A DNA stretch of 45,913 bases, from contig JAGFWP010000015.1 of NCBI GenBank assembly GCA_017639935.1, forward strand, positions 1-45,913, in the 5' to 3' direction. The notes under the pieces were generated by a model that did not search any database, was not told the origin of the DNA, and worked only from the letters and a program-made list of their open reading frames with translations. Shown here piece by piece: positions 11,113 to 20,894 of this stretch; the first letter of the stretch is position 1, and every line of letters starts with the position of its first letter. The DNA comes from Pelagibacteraceae bacterium (GTDB taxonomy: Bacteria > Pseudomonadota > Alphaproteobacteria > HIMB59 > GCA-002718135). The position numbers and the translations under genes are program-made.

Positions 11113-14100
11113 GCTGATTTTGTTTGTTCAATTAATACAGGTTTATCAAATTTATTAATCATTTCTTTCGGAATAACTTGCCAAAAACAAAATTTTTCTT
11201 TTCCCCAATTATCTATTAAATACTTTGCATGAGATGACAAAGTCTTAAAATGATGTTCTTTAATTTTAAACAACAAAAAATCTTCCCAATAAGTAGTCAT
11301 TTGTTGTTGGTATATCACATCATCCAAGTTTATTCTCATTGGAAGACTTCCTTCTTTATCATATACAAAGGCCATCCCTCCCGTCATTCCTGCTGCAAAA
11401 TTGTTACCAACAGTGCCTAAAATAATTGCTGTGCCATTGGTCATATATTCACATCCATTGTCGCCACAACCCTCCACAATAGCTTCTGCGCCAGAATTTC
11501 TTACGCAAAATCTTTCGCCAGCAGTTCCTGCTGCATATAATTTCCCTTTTGTTGCGCCATATAATGCTGTGTTACCAATAATTACATTGTTCTTTGAAAT
11601 AAGTTTTGAAGAGGTATTTGGACGAACAATAATTATTCCTCCTGACAACCCCTTACCAACATAATCATTAGCTTCCCCAATTACTTCTAAAGTAATGCCT
11701 TTAGCAACAAATGCACCAAGTGATTGACCTCCTGTTCCCTTTAATTTTAATATTATATGATTGTCTGGCAAGTTATGCATCCCATATTTTCTTGTAACTT
11801 TAGAAGATAATAATGTACCAATCGCTCGATCCGTATTTTTTATATTATAAGTTAATTGAATCTTTTCTTTATTTCCAAATAAAGCCGATGCATCATTAAT
11901 AATTTGTTTATCGATATTTTCTTTTACAGGATTTATATTTTGAGTTTTAAATTCATAATCGCCGATGTCAGAATCAATTTTAGTTAAAATTGGGTTTAGA
12001 TCAAGGTCATCAAGATCAGAGCTTCCTCTATTTGATTGATATAATAAGTCTGTCCTGCCAACAATGTCTTTAAGTGAAGAGAACCCAAGAGATGCCAAAA
12101 TCTCCCTTACTTCTTCAGCAATAAAAGTAAATAAATTAATAACTTTTTCTGGAGTGCCTGTATATTTTTTTCTTAGTTTTTCATCTTGAGAACAAATGCC
12201 TACGGGGCATGTGTTTGAATGACATTGCCTAACCAATAAACATCCCATAGCAATTAAACTTGTGGTGCCAATGCCATATTCCTCAGCTCCTAAAAGTGCG
12301 GCGATAATAATATCTCTTCCTGTCTTAAGGCCGCCATCTGTTCTAAGAATAATTTTATCTCGTAAATTGTTAAGTGATAAAACTTGATGAACTTCACTAA
12401 GACCCATTTCCCATGGAAGTCCAGCATACTTGATACTTGACTGTGGGCTTGCACCCGTGCCCCCATTATGTCCAGATATTAAAATTATATCAGCTTTTGC
12501 TTTTGCAACGCCAGCCGCAACTGTTCCAATTCCTGATTGAGCAACTAATTTAACGCAAATTTTTGCTTTAGGATTTATTTGCTTTAAATCATAAATTAAC
12601 TGAGCTAGATCTTCTATGGAATAAATATCGTGGTGAGGTGGTGGGCTAATCAAAGTTATGCCCTTAGAAGAGTGACGGAGTTTGGCAATTAGTGATGTTA
12701 CTTTATTCCCAGGAAGTTGGCCTCCTTCCCCGGGTTTAGCACCTTGTGCTATTTTAATTTCTATTTCTTCACAATTATTTAAATATTCAGCTGTAACACC
12801 AAAGCGTCCACTAGCAATCTGTTTGATTGCTGATGATGAATTATCTCCATTAAGCTTTGGTATAAATCTATCAGGATTCTCGCCACCTTCTCCAGAGTCT
12901 GATTTTGAACCTATTCTATTCATTGCAATGGATAAAGTTTCGTGAGCTTCAGGACTTAATGCACCTAGAGATATTCCAGGTGCAATTAATCGTCTTCGTA
13001 TTTCATTAATATTCTCTACTTTATCATTTGTGATTGATTGACGTGATGACTTACAATCAAGCAAATCTCGAATATTTATTGGTTGGTTTTCATATATAAG
13101 ACCAGTATATTTTTTGTATGAAGAATAACTGTCACTTTCAACAGCATTTTGCAAAATATGAATAGCGGTTGCATCAAACGAGTGTTTTTCTTCTCCTTTT
13201 CGAAAACTATAAAAACCACCAATCTGTAAAGTTGTTAAATCATTGTCAAAAGCTCTGTGATGTGCTTCTAATGAACGTTTTTCAAGACCAATCAACCCCA
13301 TACCAGAAATTTTTGAACTCATTAAAGGAAAATAATCTGTCATTAAACTTCTGCTTAATCCAATAGCTTCAAAATTGTTTCCTCCACGATATGAACTTAT
13401 AACTGATATTCCCATCTTACTCATAATTTTGAGTAATCCATTTTTTACAGTTTCAATATATCTTTCAACACATTGTTCGTATGTTAAATTATTAAAAAGC
13501 CCTTTTTTATGACGATCTGCTATTGCCTGTTGAGCAACATAAGCATTTATGCTTGTCGCACCAACTCCTAATAAAACAGCATAATAGTGAATGTCTAAGC
13601 ACTCTGCAGACTGAATGTTAAGGGATACATAGGTTCTCAGTTGTTTTTTAATCAAATAATTATGCACAGAACTTGTAGCAAGTATCATTGGAATAGCCAT
13701 TCTTCTTTCAGATAATTCTTTATCAGTTAAAATAATATGGACAAATCCTGAGCGCACAGCTTCTTCGGCCTCTTTATTGATTTCATCAATCTTTTCTTTA
13801 AAAGATAAATTGCCAATATATAAATCGATTGTAGTATCAATTATTTTGACTGCATCTTTCATATATTGTCGCATTGTTTTGAATTGATTAATTGATAAAA
13901 CTGGTGAACTTAATTGAAGATGTTCACACTGATATTGGTCTTCATCAAGTATGTTGCTTAAGTTCCCAATCTTTGTTCTGAGACTCATTACAACTCTTTC
14001 TCTAAGGCTATCAATAGGAGGATTGGTTACTTGGCTGAAATTTTGCCTAAAAAAATGATGTAGTCCTCTATAGTTATCAGAAAGAACAGCAAGAGGCGTG

Positions 14101-15629
14101 TCATCACCCATTGATCCTGTAGCTTCTTTTTGTTCAACAATCATTGGATGTAAAATGAGCTCAATATCTTCAATAGTCCAAGCAAAAGACGCCATTCTTT
14201 TTCTTAAATTATTAGAATCAATATCTCTAAATTCTTCATCTACAGATTGTACAAGTTTATCAATGTGAATAATTTTTTTTGTCCAATCACCAAAGGGCCT
14301 GGAAGAAGATAGGGTGCTTTTTATTTCTTGATCATTATAAAACTTCTTCTCACGAAAATTTATTCCAATCATTTGTCCTGGCCCAACACGCCCTTTTTCA
14401 ATAATGTTTGATTCATCTATGCTGACCATTCCAGTTTCAGAACCAGTTATTAAATAATCTTCGGTCAATGTATATCGAAGGGGTCTTAAGCCATTTCTGT
14501 CCATACCCGCAATAGCCCACTCATCATGAACCCCGCATATTGCTGCTGGTCCATCCCAAGGTTCCATAACAGCGTTTGCATAAGCATATAAATCTTTTAA
14601 CTTTTTTGAAAAATCACGACGATGAGCCCATGCTTCTGGTATTGTAATAATTTTTGCCATAGGTAATGATCTATTTGAATGAACTAGAAGCTCTATAGCT
14701 GAATCCAAAGCCGCGGAATCAGAGGCATCCGGATCAATAATGGGTTTAAGATCTTTTATGGAACTGCCATAATTTATATGATTTAAACGAGGCTCATGGG
14801 CCATCATCCAGTTTTTATTTCCTTTAAGGGTATTTATTTCTCCATTATGTGCAATAGTTCTAAATGGTTGCGCTAATGACCAAGTTGGAAACGTATTTGT
14901 AGAATAACGCTGATGATATAATGCAAATTTTGAAATAAATCGATCATCTAAAATATCAGGATAAAAATTTGACAATTGTTCAGCTAAAAACATTCCTTTA
15001 TAAATGATTGATCGTGAAGAAAGAGAACAAATGTAAAAATCATTGATGTTTTCTTTTCTAACTATTTTTTCAATGCGTTTTCTAATCACATACAATTTTG
15101 TATCAAAAACACTTTTATCTTCGAAAATATCATTACATATTAATATTTGTTCAATTTCCGGTCTAGTTAACTTAGCTTTTTCTCCAATTACTTTGATGTT
15201 AACGGGAACATGACGCCAACCATAAATTGTTAAACCTTCTTTCAGAACCTCAGATTCAACAATGCTCCGTGATCTTTCTTGTGCGGCAAAATTTGTACGA
15301 GGCAGAAAAATCATACCGACGGCGAAAGGGTAGTTATTTGGCTTGTGGCCTGTCCGCCCTATTTGTTCAATAAAAAAATCTTTAGGAATATTTAAATGAA
15401 TGCCAGCACCATCTCCTGTTTTTCCGTCAGCATCTACAGCTCCTCGGTGGTATAAACATTTTAGTGCTTCTATTGCCATATTAACAACTTCTCTGGAATT
15501 TATACCTTTACTTGAAGCTATAAGACCAACTCCACAGGAAGAATGTTCGTCTAATTCATTGTAAATATGATTCTTTATTAATTTATTTTTTTGTTTGTTC
15601 CACTTTGTTAAATATGAATCATTAAGCAT
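11109..15629 (-). CDS. gltB: Glutamate synthase (NADPH) large subunit
   Basis: 1506 aa; propeptide then CGVGLIAS (N-terminal Cys amidotransferase), HQRYSTNTFPTWSLAQPFRTIAHNGEINT, FMN domain GEGGENPDR...SGHNGGTGASP, C-terminal GXGXG domain. Confidence 0.98.
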   Translation of the reverse strand: MLNDSYLTKWNKQKNKLIKNHIYNELDEHSSCGVGLIASSKGINSREVVNMAIEALKCLYHRGAVDADGKTGDGAGIHLNIPKDFFIEQIGRTGHKPNNYPFAVGMIFLPRTNFAAQERSRSIVESEVLKEGLTIYGWRHVPVNIKVIGEKAKLTRPEIEQILICNDIFEDKSVFDTKLYVIRKRIEKIVRKENINDFYICSLSSRSIIYKGMFLAEQLSNFYPDILDDRFISKFALYHQRYSTNTFPTWSLAQPFRTIAHNGEINTLKGNKNWMMAHEPRLNHINYGSSIKDLKPIIDPDASDSAALDSAIELLVHSNRSLPMAKIITIPEAWAHRRDFSKKLKDLYAYANAVMEPWDGPAAICGVHDEWAIAGMDRNGLRPLRYTLTEDYLITGSETGMVSIDESNIIEKGRVGPGQMIGINFREKKFYNDQEIKSTLSSSRPFGDWTKKIIHIDKLVQSVDEEFRDIDSNNLRKRMASFAWTIEDIELILHPMIVEQKEATGSMGDDTPLAVLSDNYRGLHHFFRQNFSQVTNPPIDSLRERVVMSLRTKIGNLSNILDEDQYQCEHLQLSSPVLSINQFKTMRQYMKDAVKIIDTTIDLYIGNLSFKEKIDEINKEAEEAVRSGFVHIILTDKELSERRMAIPMILATSSVHNYLIKKQLRTYVSLNIQSAECLDIHYYAVLLGVGATSINAYVAQQAIADRHKKGLFNNLTYEQCVERYIETVKNGLLKIMSKMGISVISSYRGGNNFEAIGLSRSLMTDYFPLMSSKISGMGLIGLEKRSLEAHHRAFDNDLTTLQIGGFYSFRKGEEKHSFDATAIHILQNAVESDSYSSYKKYTGLIYENQPINIRDLLDCKSSRQSITNDKVENINEIRRRLIAPGISLGALSPEAHETLSIAMNRIGSKSDSGEGGENPDRFIPKLNGDNSSSAIKQIASGRFGVTAEYLNNCEEIEIKIAQGAKPGEGGQLPGNKVTSLIAKLRHSSKGITLISPPPHHDIYSIEDLAQLIYDLKQINPKAKICVKLVAQSGIGTVAAGVAKAKADIILISGHNGGTGASPQSSIKYAGLPWEMGLSEVHQVLSLNNLRDKIILRTDGGLKTGRDIIIAALLGAEEYGIGTTSLIAMGCLLVRQCHSNTCPVGICSQDEKLRKKYTGTPEKVINLFTFIAEEVREILASLGFSSLKDIVGRTDLLYQSNRGSSDLDDLDLNPILTKIDSDIGDYEFKTQNINPVKENIDKQIINDASALFGNKEKIQLTYNIKNTDRAIGTLLSSKVTRKYGMHNLPDNHIILKLKGTGGQSLGAFVAKGITLEVIGEANDYVGKGLSGGIIIVRPNTSSKLISKNNVIIGNTALYGATKGKLYAAGTAGERFCVRNSGAEAIVEGCGDNGCEYMTNGTAIILGTVGNNFAAGMTGGMAFVYDKEGSLPMRINLDDVIYQQQMTTYWEDFLLFKIKEHHFKTLSSHAKYLIDNWGKEKFCFWQVIPKEMINKFDKPVLIEQTKSA

Positions 15630-17073
15630 GATCTAGCTCTCTATTCTTGGAATTATCTTCAGTGATTTTCAAATCTTTTTCTAAATATTGATGGATTTGA
15701 TCTGCGACATCTCTGCCATCTTTTATAGCCCAAACGACTAAACTTGCCCCTCTAACAATGTCACCCGCTGCAAAAACACCACTTATATTTGTCATCATTG
15801 TTTTATTGTCTACTTTTAATGTTCCTGATTTTGTTACAGTTAATTCTTCTAGATCAAACATTTTAGGTAAATTTTCAGGTTCAAAACCCAGTGCTTCTAT
15901 AATTAAATCGGTATCAATCATTTGTTCAGATCCTGAAACAGGTTCTGGATGTCTTCGCCCAGACTCATCAATTGAACCAAGTTGCATATTTGCTGTTTTG
16001 GTTTTTAATATTTTTCCATTACCGATATATTCTATTGGAAGGGTTAACCATTTGAAATCCACGCCTTCTTCAAGCGCATTTTGAACCTCTTTTTGAGATC
16101 CTGGTATATTGTCTTGATCTCTACGATATAAACATTTAACAGATTTAGCGCCCTGTCTTACAGCTGTTCGAACACAATCCATTGCTGTGTCACCGCCTCC
16201 AACCACTAGCACGTTTTTATTGAGACTATTTAGTTTTCCACTATCAAATTCTGACACTTTATTATTTAGATATTTTTTATTGCTAGCTATTAGAAAATCT
16301 AATGCAGATACTACATTCAATAAGTCATTTTTATTTAAATTAATTTCTTTAGGTTTGTAGACACCAGTTGCAATAAGAATAGCATCGTGTTTATTACCAA
16401 TATCATCAAAACTAATTGTAGATCCTATCTCACTATTAAGCTTGAAAACAGCTCCGCTCTCTTCAAGTCTTTTAGTTCTATTCATCACCACTTCTTTTTC
16501 CAACTTGAAATTAGGAATTCCATAAATAAGCAACCCCCCGGATCGATCATATCGATCATAAATTGTAACTTGATAACCTTTAATTCTAAGTTGTTCAGCT
16601 GCTACTAATCCTGCGGGACCTGATCCAATAATTCCAACTGATTTATTTTTTTCTTGCTTTATATTGATATTTTTTATCCAACCTTTTTCCCACGCTACAT
16701 CTGTAATATACTGTTCTATTGATCCAATAGTTACCGTCCCATAACCTGATTTTTCAATTACACAATTACCTTCACATAATTTATCTTGTGGGCAAATCCT
16801 TCCACAAATTTCAGGCAAATTATTTGTTGAACTTGATAGTTCGAACGCTTCTTCTAAACGTTCTTCTGCTGCAAGCTTTAACCAATCTGGGATATTATTG
16901 TTTAAAGGACAGTGAATATGACAAAGAGGAATTCCACACTGAGAGCATCTGGATGCTTGAGCTTTAGCCTTATCTTTTACAAGCTTGTGATATATTTCAT
17001 CAAAGCTATTTTTTCTAATCCTGGAAGAAAATTTATCCGGAAAACTTTGGGAAATATTAACAAATTTAAGCAT
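15622..17073 (-). CDS. gltD: Glutamate synthase small subunit
   Basis: 483 aa; CSQCGIPLCHIHCPLNNNIPDWLKLA, Fe-S cysteines, KSVGIIGSGPAGLVAAEQLRIKGYQVTIYDR, VVGGGDTAMDCVRTA. Confidence 0.98.
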   Translation of the reverse strand: MLKFVNISQSFPDKFSSRIRKNSFDEIYHKLVKDKAKAQASRCSQCGIPLCHIHCPLNNNIPDWLKLAAEERLEEAFELSSSTNNLPEICGRICPQDKLCEGNCVIEKSGYGTVTIGSIEQYITDVAWEKGWIKNINIKQEKNKSVGIIGSGPAGLVAAEQLRIKGYQVTIYDRYDRSGGLLIYGIPNFKLEKEVVMNRTKRLEESGAVFKLNSEIGSTISFDDIGNKHDAILIATGVYKPKEINLNKNDLLNVVSALDFLIASNKKYLNNKVSEFDSGKLNSLNKNVLVVGGGDTAMDCVRTAVRQGAKSVKCLYRRDQDNIPGSQKEVQNALEEGVDFKWLTLPIEYIGNGKILKTKTANMQLGSIDESGRRHPEPVSGSEQMIDTDLIIEALGFEPENLPKMFDLEELTVTKSGTLKVDNKTMMTNISGVFAAGDIVRGASLVVWAIKDGRDVADQIHQYLEKDLKITEDNSKNRELDHA

Positions 17074-17156
17074 TTAGTATAAAAATGGTACAAATTTAAT
17101 TATGAAACACTAATAATAACCAAATCTTACACAAATATATACTAATAAATTATAAA

Positions 17157-17179
17157 ATTAGTCTCATAAATAGACTAAT
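17157..17179. promoter_or_regulatory. Perfect 8-bp inverted repeat ATTAGTCT-N7-AGACTAAT in the divergent gltD / RNase D-like intergenic region (candidate operator)
   Basis: Direct reading of 17157-17164 and 17172-17179; lies in the only ~300-bp gap between the gltBD and 15-gene transcription units. Confidence 0.4.
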
Positions 17180-17372
17180 ATGAAAAAAATACTTATTTTC
17201 ATGGAAAAATTGGTTATTAATTAATAATTATTCTAAATTATTTGATCTTTAAAGCTCTTGATCAAGATTCCGAAAAATTCAACTATATTTAGAAGGCAAA
17301 TTATCATTTTTAAAAGGATAGTGGTATAGCGTTATTTTTTAACAAATAATAAGATTAGTCAAATTAATAAAT

Positions 17373-17984
17373 ATGAAAATTAAACTGCATAAGAATGATC
17401 TACCAAAAAATATAAATTTTGGTAAATCAGTTGCTATTGACACGGAAGCAATGGGCTTGAATCATTCAAGGGACAGATTATGTCTTGTACAATTATCAAG
17501 TGGAAATGGAGTTTGTCATTTAGTACAGATTCAAAATATTGAAATAAAACCAAAAAATTTAATTAAATTATTAAAAAATAAAAAAATATTAAAAATCTTT
17601 CATTATGCTCGTTTTGATATTGGGATTTTAAAGCATACCTTTAATATTAATGTTGAAAATATTTATTGCACAAAAATTGCATCCAAATTAACGCGCACTT
17701 TCACTGACAAACATGGATATAAAGATTTATGTAAAGATTTATTAAATAAAGAGATTTCAAAATCTCAACAAACATCTGATTGGGGATCAAATAAATTAAC
17801 CCTTGCACAACAAAAATACGCATCTATTGATGTATTATATCTTCATCAAATCAAAGATAAACTTGATAAAATGTTAATTCGCGAAAATAGAGTTAAACTT
17901 GCTAACGCCTGTTTCGATTTTATCAAAATTAGAACAGATTTAGATTTGTCTGGATGGTTAGAACAGGATATTTTTAAACATTAA
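17373..17984 (+). CDS. Ribonuclease D-like DEDD 3'-5' exonuclease (exonuclease domain only)
   Basis: SVAIDTEAMGLNHSRDRLCLVQLSSG, KIFHYARFDIGIL, YASIDVLYLHQI (DEDDy motifs); 203 aa, no HRDC domain. Confidence 0.9.
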   Translation: MKIKLHKNDLPKNINFGKSVAIDTEAMGLNHSRDRLCLVQLSSGNGVCHLVQIQNIEIKPKNLIKLLKNKKILKIFHYARFDIGILKHTFNINVENIYCTKIASKLTRTFTDKHGYKDLCKDLLNKEISKSQQTSDWGSNKLTLAQQKYASIDVLYLHQIKDKLDKMLIRENRVKLANACFDFIKIRTDLDLSGWLEQDIFKH

Positions 17985-17995
17985 AATCAAAAAAT

Positions 17996-18952
17996 ATGAA
18001 TAAATCTCAAGTAATTAAAGAAGCAAAAAAAGTTCTCAAAATTGAGATTGATAGTGCTAAGACTCTCAGCTTATCATTCAACCAATCATTCTATAATGTT
18101 GTTAAAACCATATTCCATACTCAAGGAAGAGTTGTAGTTACAGGTATCGGTAAAAGTGGCCACATTGCAAATAAAATATCCGCTACCTTTTCGTCTACTG
18201 GAACTCCTTCACAATTTGTACATCCTACTGAAGCCAGTCATGGAGATCTTGGCAGCATAACTAATAGTGATTGTATTTTAGCAATTTCAAATTCTGGTCA
18301 ATCTAATGAATTAAATGATGTTATTGATTATGCAAAAAGATTTAATATTCCTTTACTAAGCATTTCTTCAAATAAAAAAGGCCCTTTGTATAAAAAGTCA
18401 GATTATGCAATTTTATTTAGAAAACCAATTGAAGCTTGCCCTCTTAATTTAGCTCCAACTAGTTCAACAACTATGACTTTGATGATTGGTGATGCAATCG
18501 CAATATCATTATTAAAAATGCGTGGATTTGATAAATCTAACTTTAGCAAATTTCATCCAGGCGGCAATTTAGGCAAAGATTTAGTTAAGCTTTCAGAGGT
18601 AATGCATAGAATAGAAGAATTACCTTTAGTAAAAGAAAACGAACTTATGTCTAAGGTGCTTCTAATCATTACAAAAAAAAGCTTTGGTTGCGTTGGTGTT
18701 CTTAATAAATCTAAGAATTTGGTAGGTATTATTACTGATGGAGATTTGAGAAGAAATATGAAAAAAGATATTGTTAACAAAAAGGCATACGAAGTTATGA
18801 CAAAAAGTCCAAAGGTGGCTAAAGGTGATACTTTAGTTGGTGAAGCACTTAATATGATGAACTCAAAAAAAATTACAAGTTTGTTCGTTTGTGCAAATGC
18901 AAAGCCTATTGGCATTGTTCATGTGCATGATCTATTGCGACTAAGAACTTAA
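17996..18952 (+). CDS. kdsD: Arabinose-5-phosphate isomerase (KdsD/KpsF family)
   Basis: SIS domain (GRVVVTGIGKSGHIANKISATFSSTGTPSQFVHPTEASHGDLG) plus two CBS repeats; upstream of lptC/A/B. Confidence 0.95.
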   Translation: MNKSQVIKEAKKVLKIEIDSAKTLSLSFNQSFYNVVKTIFHTQGRVVVTGIGKSGHIANKISATFSSTGTPSQFVHPTEASHGDLGSITNSDCILAISNSGQSNELNDVIDYAKRFNIPLLSISSNKKGPLYKKSDYAILFRKPIEACPLNLAPTSSTTMTLMIGDAIAISLLKMRGFDKSNFSKFHPGGNLGKDLVKLSEVMHRIEELPLVKENELMSKVLLIITKKSFGCVGVLNKSKNLVGIITDGDLRRNMKKDIVNKKAYEVMTKSPKVAKGDTLVGEALNMMNSKKITSLFVCANAKPIGIVHVHDLLRLRT

Positions 18953-18953
18953 A

Positions 18954-19403
18954 TTGAATAATTTCCTTAAAATAAACAAAAAAACATTATTAATTTTATT
19001 AATTTTTTTAACAGCAATATTTTTATCAACAATTTTTTTTAATAAGATAAGTACAAATGTAACAAAAGAAAATTTTTTATCAATTGATCCAAAATTTGAT
19101 ATAATAAATCCTAGTTTTACAATAAATAATGAAAAAGAAAAAATCTCTGTAACAGCTAATAAGGGGAATTTTTTAAATAATAATAAAATATTACTTAAAA
19201 ATAATGTATTTTTTCAATCTAGTAGTTTTACAATTTTTTCCGATGAGGTAACATTTGATAAAAAAAATCAAACAGCTATCAGCAAAAGCAATTCAAAATT
19301 TAAATCAGAGGGAACAGAAATAATTTCTGAAGGATTTAGCATTTCTGAAAATGGCGATATTATTTTATTTAATGGCAAAACTTCATTAATATTAATAAAA
19401 TGA
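18954..19403 (+). CDS. lptC: LPS export ABC transporter periplasmic protein LptC
   Basis: N-terminal TM helix, then a beta-jellyroll-like NPSFTINNEKEKISVTANKGNF...; TTG start; 4-nt overlap with lptA; genomic context. Confidence 0.82.
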   Translation: MNNFLKINKKTLLILLIFLTAIFLSTIFFNKISTNVTKENFLSIDPKFDIINPSFTINNEKEKISVTANKGNFLNNNKILLKNNVFFQSSSFTIFSDEVTFDKKNQTAISKSNSKFKSEGTEIISEGFSISENGDIILFNGKTSLILIK

Positions 19404-20155
19404 AATATATAATTACAATATTATTATTTTTTTCTTTTCATACAATTGGAAGAGAATCTGGTCAAACAGAAATTACAACTGATGATGGAATTGAGGTTTT
19501 TAATCAAGAAAAATATTATTTGTTAAAAACAAACGTTAAAATTATTTCTGATGAATATGTATTAAATGCTGATTTAGTTAAAGCATATTTTTTAAAGGAC
19601 TTATATGACATTACGAGAATATTCTCTGATGGAAATGTGACACTAAATTCTTCAAAAGGAATCAAAGCATCAGGTGAAAAAATAGATTTTGATATAATAA
19701 ATGAAGATTTACAAATATTTGGAAAAAACTCCCTATTTATCAATAATGAATTAAAGATGACCTCAGACAAAGAAATAAAAATAAATAATACAACTGGAAA
19801 TTTTATGATAAATGGACCAAATTCAAGATTAAAAACCAATAAAATAGATATTACTGGTTATCTAATTAAAGGAAAATTTACACAACTTGAAAATGACAAT
19901 GAAGTCGAATTGTTAAATGTTGAAGATGAAACGCAAATAAACATAAAAACGGAAACATTAGATATGTATGCTCGAAGAGCAGAATATGATAAACAAAATA
20001 ACATTATCGAACTGTTTGACAATGTTAAAATTCTGAGAGATAACGAATCAATTTCAGGAAACTACGCAAAAATAAATACGTTGACTGAATCATACAAAGT
20101 TACTTCTAAGGAATCAGGAAAGGTTAAAGCTTTGCTCGATAGAAAAGATGAATAA
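19400..20155 (+). CDS. lptA: Lipopolysaccharide transport protein LptA
   Basis: Signal peptide, then repeated OstA-like pattern (YYLLKTNVKIISDEYVLNADLVKAYF...FSDGNVTLNSSKGIKASGEKIDFD); between lptC and lptB. Confidence 0.85.
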   Translation: MKYIITILLFFSFHTIGRESGQTEITTDDGIEVFNQEKYYLLKTNVKIISDEYVLNADLVKAYFLKDLYDITRIFSDGNVTLNSSKGIKASGEKIDFDIINEDLQIFGKNSLFINNELKMTSDKEIKINNTTGNFMINGPNSRLKTNKIDITGYLIKGKFTQLENDNEVELLNVEDETQINIKTETLDMYARRAEYDKQNNIIELFDNVKILRDNESISGNYAKINTLTESYKVTSKESGKVKALLDRKDE

Positions 20156-20891
20156 ATTTAATGTTTTAGACAACGGTTTAATTGTCAATAAAATTTCTAA
20201 ATCCTTTGATAATAAACCAATAGTAAGGGATTTAAGTCTAAATATCAAAAGAGGGGAGATAGTTGGACTCCTTGGACCCAATGGTGCTGGTAAAACTACG
20301 ACTTTTTATATGATAGTTGGATTGGTAAAACCTGATACGGGTTCAATCATTCTTGATAAAATTGATGTATCAGACTTGCCAATCTATATTAGAGGAGAAA
20401 GGGGCATAAGCTACTTACCTCAAGAACCTTCAATTTTTAGAGGAATGAATGTAGAAGATAATATACTGTCAATTATTGAAATTATTGAGAAAAATAAATC
20501 AAAACACATCATTATATTAGAAAATTTATTAAATGAATTTAATATTGCTCATGTAAGAAAATCAAAATCTATAGTTTTATCAGGAGGTGAAAGAAGACGT
20601 TTAGAGATAGCTAGAACACTGGCTTCAAATCCTAGTTATTTGCTCTTAGATGAACCTTTGACTGGCATAGACCCCGTTTCAATTGATGAAATCAAAATAA
20701 TTATAAAAAAGTTAAAAAGAAAAAATATTGGTATTTTAATAACTGATCATAATGTCAGGGAAACATTAAAAATAGTTGACAAAGTTTATATAGTTAACGA
20801 AGGGGCAGTGTTTTTTGAAGGCAATCCCAACGATGCTATTAATAATGAAAAAATAAAGAATTTTTATTTGGGTTCAAATTTTTCTATCTAA
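20148..20891 (+). CDS. lptB: LPS export ABC transporter ATP-binding protein LptB
   Basis: 247 aa; GLLGPNGAGKTTTFYMIVGLVKPDTGSI, SYLPQEPSIFRGMNVEDNI, LSGGERRRLEIARTLA, LLLDEPLTGIDP. Confidence 0.97.
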   Translation: MNKFNVLDNGLIVNKISKSFDNKPIVRDLSLNIKRGEIVGLLGPNGAGKTTTFYMIVGLVKPDTGSIILDKIDVSDLPIYIRGERGISYLPQEPSIFRGMNVEDNILSIIEIIEKNKSKHIIILENLLNEFNIAHVRKSKSIVLSGGERRRLEIARTLASNPSYLLLDEPLTGIDPVSIDEIKIIIKKLKRKNIGILITDHNVRETLKIVDKVYIVNEGAVFFEGNPNDAINNEKIKNFYLGSNFSI

Positions 20892-20894
20892 TAT

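Noticed and set aside
17074-17372. Sigma54 promoter for gltBD
   Set aside because: No convincing TGGCA-N7-TTGC (-24/-12) element was found, consistent with the apparent absence of rpoN at its usual locus.
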